Shown here: piece by piece, positions 6,102 to 9,817 of the stretch
Position numbering within the stretch: position 1 is the first letter of the stretch
Layout: each line of letters begins with the position of its first letter
From: Bacteroidota bacterium
GTDB taxonomy: Bacteria > Bacteroidota > Bacteroidia > Bacteroidales > Tenuifilaceae
Direction of reading: 5' to 3'
Assembly: GCA_023406715.1 (NCBI GenBank)
Contig: JAEXVC010000061.1
Coordinates: forward strand, 1 to 9,817
Length of the DNA: 9,817 nucleotides
Made by a program: the position numbers and the translations under genes
Notes under the pieces: generated by a model
Database searches by the model: none
Told to the model about the DNA's origin: nothing
Seen by the model: the letters and a program-made list of their open reading frames with translations, nothing else

Positions 6102-6993
6102 AGTTTTAAAATTTGCGGCTATCGATATTGGGTCAAACGCTGCACGTTTGCTTTTAACAAACGTTGTGGAGGAGGGAAATAGTGCTGTATTTAGGAAATC
6201 GTCGTTAGTGCGGATGCCGTTGAGGCTTGGCGAGGATTCGTTTAGCACTGGCGTGCTATCGGAGCGCAGAATTGATAAGCTGGTGAAGACAATGATAGCC
6301 TACCGCAACTTAATGGAGGTTGAGGATGTTGTGGCGTATAAAGCTTGTGCCACATCGGCAATGCGCGAGGCCAAAAACTCCAAGGAGGTGGTTGATTATG
6401 TTCTTGAAAAATCCGGAATTGATATTGAAATTATTGATGGAAAGCGCGAGGCCGAAATAATATACTCCAACGAGATTGTTGAGATGCTTAACGATTCCGA
6501 CCCGTACATCTACATGGATGTTGGTGGTGGTAGTACCGAAATTACTCTTTTTGAGAATAAGATGAATGTAATATCGCGTTCATTTGATGTTGGAACAATT
6601 AGGATGCTTAAGGAAAAGGTCTCTGATGAGACCATAGAGGAGATGAAGCAGTGGGTTAAGGATTTGGGTGTAAAAAATCGAAATCCGAAGATTATTGGTT
6701 CTGGCGGTAATATCAATAAAATATATAAACTATCAGGGAAAACAGAGAATATACCTCTCTCATACAAGGAATTTAAAGACTTGTATAAGTTTCTCCAGTA
6801 TTATACCATCGATGAGCGCATTAAAGTTTTAGGTATGAACCCCGACCGAGCCGATGTTATAATACCCGCGTCTAAAATCTATCTAAAAGTAATGAAGTGG
6901 GCTGGTGCAAAACAAGTGATTGTTCCAACCATTGGAGTATCCGATGGTATTGTACATATGCTTTACAGGGAGTATAAAGCGCAGGGAAAATAA
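6094..6993 (+). CDS. ppx: Exopolyphosphatase, Ppx/GppA family, short form (299 aa)
   Basis: It is an actin/HSP70/sugar-kinase-fold phosphatase that removes terminal phosphate from polyphosphate, or in some members from pppGpp. The first phosphate loop DIGSNAARLL is at 11-20, Glu119 in GKREAEIIYS sits at the catalytic-glutamate position of E. coli Ppx, and the second phosphate loop DVGGGSTEI is at 142-150. IGSGGNINKI (201-210) and RADVIIPAS (252-260) are further family motifs. At about 300 residues it has only the two actin-like domains and lacks the C-terminal HD-type region of the ~500-residue E. coli enzyme. The ATG lies inside ppk1, overlapping by 8 bp, which points to coupled translation. 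Ppx versus GppA substrate choice cannot be decided from sequence, but the ppk1 neighbour favours polyphosphate. Confidence 0.93.
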   Translation: MIKVLKFAAIDIGSNAARLLLTNVVEEGNSAVFRKSSLVRMPLRLGEDSFSTGVLSERRIDKLVKTMIAYRNLMEVEDVVAYKACATSAMREAKNSKEVVDYVLEKSGIDIEIIDGKREAEIIYSNEIVEMLNDSDPYIYMDVGGGSTEITLFENKMNVISRSFDVGTIRMLKEKVSDETIEEMKQWVKDLGVKNRNPKIIGSGGNINKIYKLSGKTENIPLSYKEFKDLYKFLQYYTIDERIKVLGMNPDRADVIIPASKIYLKVMKWAGAKQVIVPTIGVSDGIVHMLYREYKAQGK

Positions 6994-7063
6994 TTTGTTT
7001 TTTATTTAAAATAGGTCTAAATTGGCTTTGTATTTTCGGCTTGTATTCTCAAAAGATTGTTTG

Positions 7064-8689
7064 ATGAAGCAATCAAATCATTCTTCTAAATATTTGCATT
7101 CAATCATAAGAATAGTGATTGTAGCAATTCTCTATTTTATACTTGGAAAGTTTGCTTTTGCCATTTCTGTATCAAACAGTATAGTTACCAATGCGCCATT
7201 TTTTGCTGAGGGGATTGGGCTTGCAGCGACCATTCTTTTTGGATATGTTAATGCTATTGGAGTTTTTATAGGCCAATTTGTGCTAGCCGTTACCTCTGGG
7301 TTAGACGTTAATTCTAGCATTGGAATATCATTGCTCAACTCGTTTCTTGCAATTCTTGGCCGATATTTGTTTTTCAGATTTAAGACTTCCGAAAGTTTTT
7401 TGGGTTTTAAGAACGTTCTATTGTTATCAACCTTAATTTTACTTGTGTTACAACCCTTATCTGCCATTTTTGGAAATTTAATTTTAGTAGAATTTGCACA
7501 ATTAAACCCCGCTATATATTGGGTTTCCTTTATTCCCTGGTGGCTGGGAAATTCCATTGGGCAATTAGTTCTTTTGCCATTGTTACTTCTTTTATTTGCA
7601 GGAGAGTATAAGGTTAAAACTTCGATTCTGAGGGATATTCCAGTAGCCCTACTATCGTTTCTTGTAACATTTTTGGTATTCAAACTAACCTACTATATCG
7701 ATATTAGCTACTCTTTTCTTGCGCTTTTCTTTCTATTCCCTTTGACTTTAATTTTTTCCGCCAAAGGTAAGCCTGAAACCGTTACTTTATCGTTGCTATT
7801 TATGACCGTGGCCGCATTCTCTGCAATCTCCTTAAATGTTAGTAGATTTTCCGATATCGATAGTTGGGATACTTTTATGAAGCTCGATTTGCTGATTGTA
7901 AGTTTGCAACTTTCGGGTCTAATTCTTACTTTTTTGCTTGATGATAGGAATAGGGTTGAGAATGCTTTAAGGGAGAGTGAACTACAATTAAAAGAGATAA
8001 ATAAATCAAAGGATAAACTTTTCTCCATTATTGCCCACGATTTAAAAAGTCCATTTACGAGCATCGTTGGGTATAGCGAAATTCTGAAGGATTACACGGC
8101 AAATTGTAATCAAAAAGAGACTGTTAACTATGCATCAATTATAAATACATCATCAAAACAAACCTTACAATTACTTGAGAATTTGCTCGATTGGGCTAGA
8201 CTGCAGCAGGGGCGTATTGTTTTTCGTCCTCAAAATTTGAACTTGCACGAACTAGCATACGAGGTAGTTGATTTAGTTAAAGACATTGCGGAACAGAAAG
8301 GAATTTCACTTCAAAATTCAATTCCTAATACGTTGAACGCTCACGCCGATAAGGAGATGATAAAAACGGTTCTGCGTAATTTGGTTTCAAATGCAATTAA
8401 GTTTACGGATAAAGGAGGATTTGTGGAAATATCATCTAAACTAAAGGATAAGGAAGTTTTTATATTGGTAACCGATAATGGAGTTGGCATAAGCGCCAAT
8501 GATATTGGAAAACTTTTTGATATAAGTTCCAACTTTTCTACAAAAGGAACCAACGAAGAGAAGGGAACAGGTCTTGGATTATCGCTTTGCAAAGAGTTTG
8601 TCGAAAAGAATAATGGAAAAATTTGGGTTAAAAGTGAGTTGGGCAAGGGGAGCGAGTTTACTTTTAGTTTGCCCTTAATACAACGTTAA
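7064..8689 (+). CDS. MASE1-type membrane sensor histidine kinase (541 aa)
   Basis: The N-terminal ~300 residues hold eight or nine hydrophobic segments and resemble the MASE1 integral-membrane sensory domain, whose ligand is generally unknown. A short coiled coil (ENALRESELQLKEINKSKDK) leads to the HisKA domain with phospho-acceptor His325 in FSIIAHDLKSPF. The HATPase domain has N box LRNLVSNAIKF at 437-447, G1 DNGVGI at 471-476 and G2 GTGLGL at 501-506. There is no PAS, HAMP or receiver domain. Numbers count from the ATG at 7064; an in-frame TTG at 7022 would add 14 residues, but they do not look like part of a membrane domain, so I prefer the ATG. It follows ppx after 70 bases on the same strand, and no response regulator is in the window. 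Its stop overlaps the stop of the convergent gene. Confidence 0.88.
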   Translation: MKQSNHSSKYLHSIIRIVIVAILYFILGKFAFAISVSNSIVTNAPFFAEGIGLAATILFGYVNAIGVFIGQFVLAVTSGLDVNSSIGISLLNSFLAILGRYLFFRFKTSESFLGFKNVLLLSTLILLVLQPLSAIFGNLILVEFAQLNPAIYWVSFIPWWLGNSIGQLVLLPLLLLLFAGEYKVKTSILRDIPVALLSFLVTFLVFKLTYYIDISYSFLALFFLFPLTLIFSAKGKPETVTLSLLFMTVAAFSAISLNVSRFSDIDSWDTFMKLDLLIVSLQLSGLILTFLLDDRNRVENALRESELQLKEINKSKDKLFSIIAHDLKSPFTSIVGYSEILKDYTANCNQKETVNYASIINTSSKQTLQLLENLLDWARLQQGRIVFRPQNLNLHELAYEVVDLVKDIAEQKGISLQNSIPNTLNAHADKEMIKTVLRNLVSNAIKFTDKGGFVEISSKLKDKEVFILVTDNGVGISANDIGKLFDISSNFSTKGTNEEKGTGLGLSLCKEFVEKNNGKIWVKSELGKGSEFTFSLPLIQR

Positions 8690-9525
8690 TAGGTTATCTT
8701 TCGCGTAATTTTATACTCCAGTTTCTTATCTTTAACCTTATCGTCATCGGTAACTGTACATTGATAAGTAAGTTTAAGATTCCAGTTTCCGTAGGAATCG
8801 TATCGGTAATCGTAATAATAGCCTTGCTTTAGTTTAGAGTCGGGCAGTGCTTCAAGAATAATATCTCCCCTTTCATTGTAGGCACGTTTTATCGAAGATT
8901 TTGGAGGAGTCTTTGTAAAATCGAGTGGGTAGATGTGCGTTGCAACGTACTGCTCATTACTTCTGTAAACCATTACCCTAAGTGAATTATTTGCAGGAAC
9001 ATAAAGGAATCGTTCAATGTTTATGAACACTCCTGATTCGTTAAAAATTCTTACTTCCTTGAGCCTCCCAATGCTGTCGCATGTGGCTTGGGCGTATTGT
9101 TTTTTTACCTTTTCGTAGAAAAAAGTAATATCCTGTAGACATCCTGTTGTATCGTTATATTTAACTATTGCCTCTTCGGTAACCCATCCTTTGTAGTTGA
9201 TAAATTGACGGGTAAATTTTCTTGTTGGTTCTCCCTTTGCGTTATATGCCCAGGTTGTTTCGTACTGAACGCCACCTACGCTGTTGTATTTAGTTTCCGA
9301 GATAATTTTTCCGTTGTTGTTATACTTTTTAACAATTTTAAATGTCGAGTTTGTGCCATTTTTTATTGCAAGAAGCTCGTGACTCTCCTCTACTTGGTAG
9401 AAATTTGCACCTCTCGATGCAGGAATCTGCGAACTTAAATAGATATCAATTATAGGCTGAGCCAACAAGGAGTTTCCTGTTGTAGTAAGCAAAGCAATAA
9501 TTAATATTTTTGTTACTATTTTCAT
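8686..9525 (-). CDS. Secreted protein with YD-like repeats, function unknown (279 aa)
   Basis: Residues 1-22 form a signal peptide: Lys2 and Lys6, a hydrophobic core, then Leu-Leu-Ala before Gln23 as the likely signal peptidase I site. There is no Cys at the cleavage site, so it is not a lipoprotein. The mature part is a run of beta-rich repeats of the loose form Tyr-Asn/Asp-x-x-Gly, at about 68-73, 94-99, 123-128, 149-154, 216-221 and 242-248. The last reads YDSYGNW, the most typical. This resembles the YD/RHS-like repeat proteins common in Bacteroidota, but it is far too short for an RHS toxin and has no core or toxin domain. The protein is probably exported to the periplasm or surface. Only one Cys pair (Cys129, Cys149) plus Cys256 could form disulfides. 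No function can be assigned. Confidence 0.8.
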   Translation of the reverse strand: MKIVTKILIIALLTTTGNSLLAQPIIDIYLSSQIPASRGANFYQVEESHELLAIKNGTNSTFKIVKKYNNNGKIISETKYNSVGGVQYETTWAYNAKGEPTRKFTRQFINYKGWVTEEAIVKYNDTTGCLQDITFFYEKVKKQYAQATCDSIGRLKEVRIFNESGVFINIERFLYVPANNSLRVMVYRSNEQYVATHIYPLDFTKTPPKSSIKRAYNERGDIILEALPDSKLKQGYYYDYRYDSYGNWNLKLTYQCTVTDDDKVKDKKLEYKITRKITY

Positions 9526-9546
9526 TTATTGTTATTAAAAAGCGTG

Positions 9547-9575
9547 TAAAGATAATTATTTGTAGCTAAACCAAA
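9547..9575 (-). promoter_or_regulatory. Candidate promoter of the secreted YD-repeat protein
   Basis: On the minus strand TTTG (complement of 9572-9575) is followed after 17 bases by TATCTTTA (complement of 9547-9554), which matches TAnnTTTG in all but the last base. The spacing fits the range known for Bacteroidota promoters. The element ends about 21 bases before the start codon, giving a short leader. Confidence 0.4.
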
Positions 9576-9613
9576 AGAAATGTTTAACCTGCTTCAAAAC
9601 TGTTGATTATAGC

Positions 9614-9621
9614 TATTTTTG
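9614..9621 (+). promoter_or_regulatory. Candidate -7 promoter element for the RNA methyltransferase gene
   Basis: TATTTTTG is a full match to TAnnTTTG, only 13 bases before the proposed GTG start. No TTG is found at the right distance for a -33 element. If it is used, the mRNA leader would be only a few bases long. Confidence 0.4.
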
Positions 9622-9634
9622 AAAAAACGTTAGT

Positions 9635-9817
9635 GTGATTCCTGTTGGTTGTGTCAATAAATGTAGAGGTTGCAAGCATCGTGGCTGGAGCATGGCCGAA
9701 AGCCTTGCCCAGAAATATATGTTTGTACAATCAAAGTTAACACTTTGGGCAGATAGGGTTGAGCCTGTTCGTTCTGTTGAAGATGCTGAACGATGGGGCT
9801 ATAGGAGTAAAACAACC
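9635..9817 (+). CDS. Iron-sulfur RNA (uracil-5-)methyltransferase, TrmA/RlmC/RlmD family, 5' part only
   Basis: An open frame of 61 codons runs off the window end. Cys6, Cys10 and Cys13 followed by a Lys-Ala-type amphipathic region (MAESLAQKYMFVQSKL), then VEPVRSV and WGYRSKTT, match the layout of the N-terminus of E. coli RlmC: a [4Fe-4S] cysteine cluster, the QL..K...L helix, and the FRNK/YRNK motif before the catalytic part. Such enzymes methylate uridine C5 in 23S rRNA or tRNA using S-adenosylmethionine. There is no TRAM domain ahead of the cluster, as in RlmC. The frame is closed upstream by TGA at 9620-9622, and GTG at 9635 is the only usual start that keeps all three cysteines; the ATG at 9692 would lose them. 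The methyltransferase domain and fourth cysteine lie outside, so the exact target cannot be named. Confidence 0.65.
   Translation, partial: MIPVGCVNKCRGCKHRGWSMAESLAQKYMFVQSKLTLWADRVEPVRSVEDAERWGYRSKTT

Noticed and set aside
7022..7063. TTG start for the histidine kinase, adding 14 residues
   Set aside because: The added residues are not like MASE1 N-termini and an ATG is available at 7064. The TTG start is not strictly excluded.
7132..7683. A 183-codon open frame on the minus strand
   Set aside because: It is antisense to the membrane part of the histidine kinase, and its composition is that expected of a reversed hydrophobic coding region.
9205..9438. A 77-codon + strand frame with a hydrophobic stretch
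   Set aside because: It is antisense to the secreted YD-repeat protein, with no start context or family resemblance.
9650..9673. Radical-SAM motif (C-x3-C-x2-C) at the start of the last gene
   Set aside because: The residue before the third Cys is Gly and not aromatic, and the following helix and YRSK motif fit the TrmA/RlmC/RlmD family better.
1..9817. CRISPR array, insertion sequence, prophage, toxin-antitoxin pair or defence system
   Set aside because: No spaced short repeats, transposase, integrase, phage or defence genes are seen. The only element-like structure is the repeat-flanked nuclease gene at 24-449.

Overview
The window reads as the chromosome of a member of the Bacteroidota. 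The clues are AT-rich coding sequence, little or no Shine-Dalgarno sequence before the starts, several copies of the Bacteroidota -7 promoter element (TAnnTTTG), a tRNA without an encoded CCA end, and protein variants typical of that phylum. The order or genus cannot be settled from the sequence. Most of the window is ordinary housekeeping and accessory chromosome; the oddest part is the first 450 bases.

Region 1 (1-450): the 3' part of a tRNA-Val(TAC) and its terminator, then at once a small GIY-YIG nuclease gene, then a second degenerate copy of the tRNA 3' end, the terminator and the first four codons of the nuclease gene. The nuclease gene therefore lies between two ~78-bp direct repeats made of a tRNA tail plus terminator, and it is richer in G+C (about 49%) than its neighbours. 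This looks like a very small element associated with a tRNA 3' end.

Region 2 (508-1998): folC (folate polyglutamylation) on the minus strand, then a 210-bp divergent intergenic region with a candidate folC promoter.

Region 3 (1999-6993, + strand): a PIN-PhoH RNA-processing ATPase, a large hairpin, then a compact phosphate/polyphosphate cluster: a SixA-like phosphohistidine phosphatase, polyphosphate kinase ppk1, and a short exopolyphosphatase of the Ppx/GppA family that overlaps ppk1 by 8 bp. Ppk1 makes polyphosphate through a phosphohistidine intermediate and Ppx degrades it. A dyad with two alternative pairings sits directly before the ppk1 start.

Region 4 (7064-9817): a MASE1-type membrane histidine kinase with no response regulator in view. 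It converges, with overlapping stop codons, on a secreted protein with YD-like repeats. The window ends in the 5' end of a divergently oriented gene that I read as an iron-sulfur RNA uracil-5-methyltransferase of the TrmA/RlmC/RlmD family. It has a GTG start very close to a candidate promoter and runs off the edge.

No CRISPR array, insertion sequence, prophage or defence system is visible. Every stretch without a gene is shorter than 300 bases.
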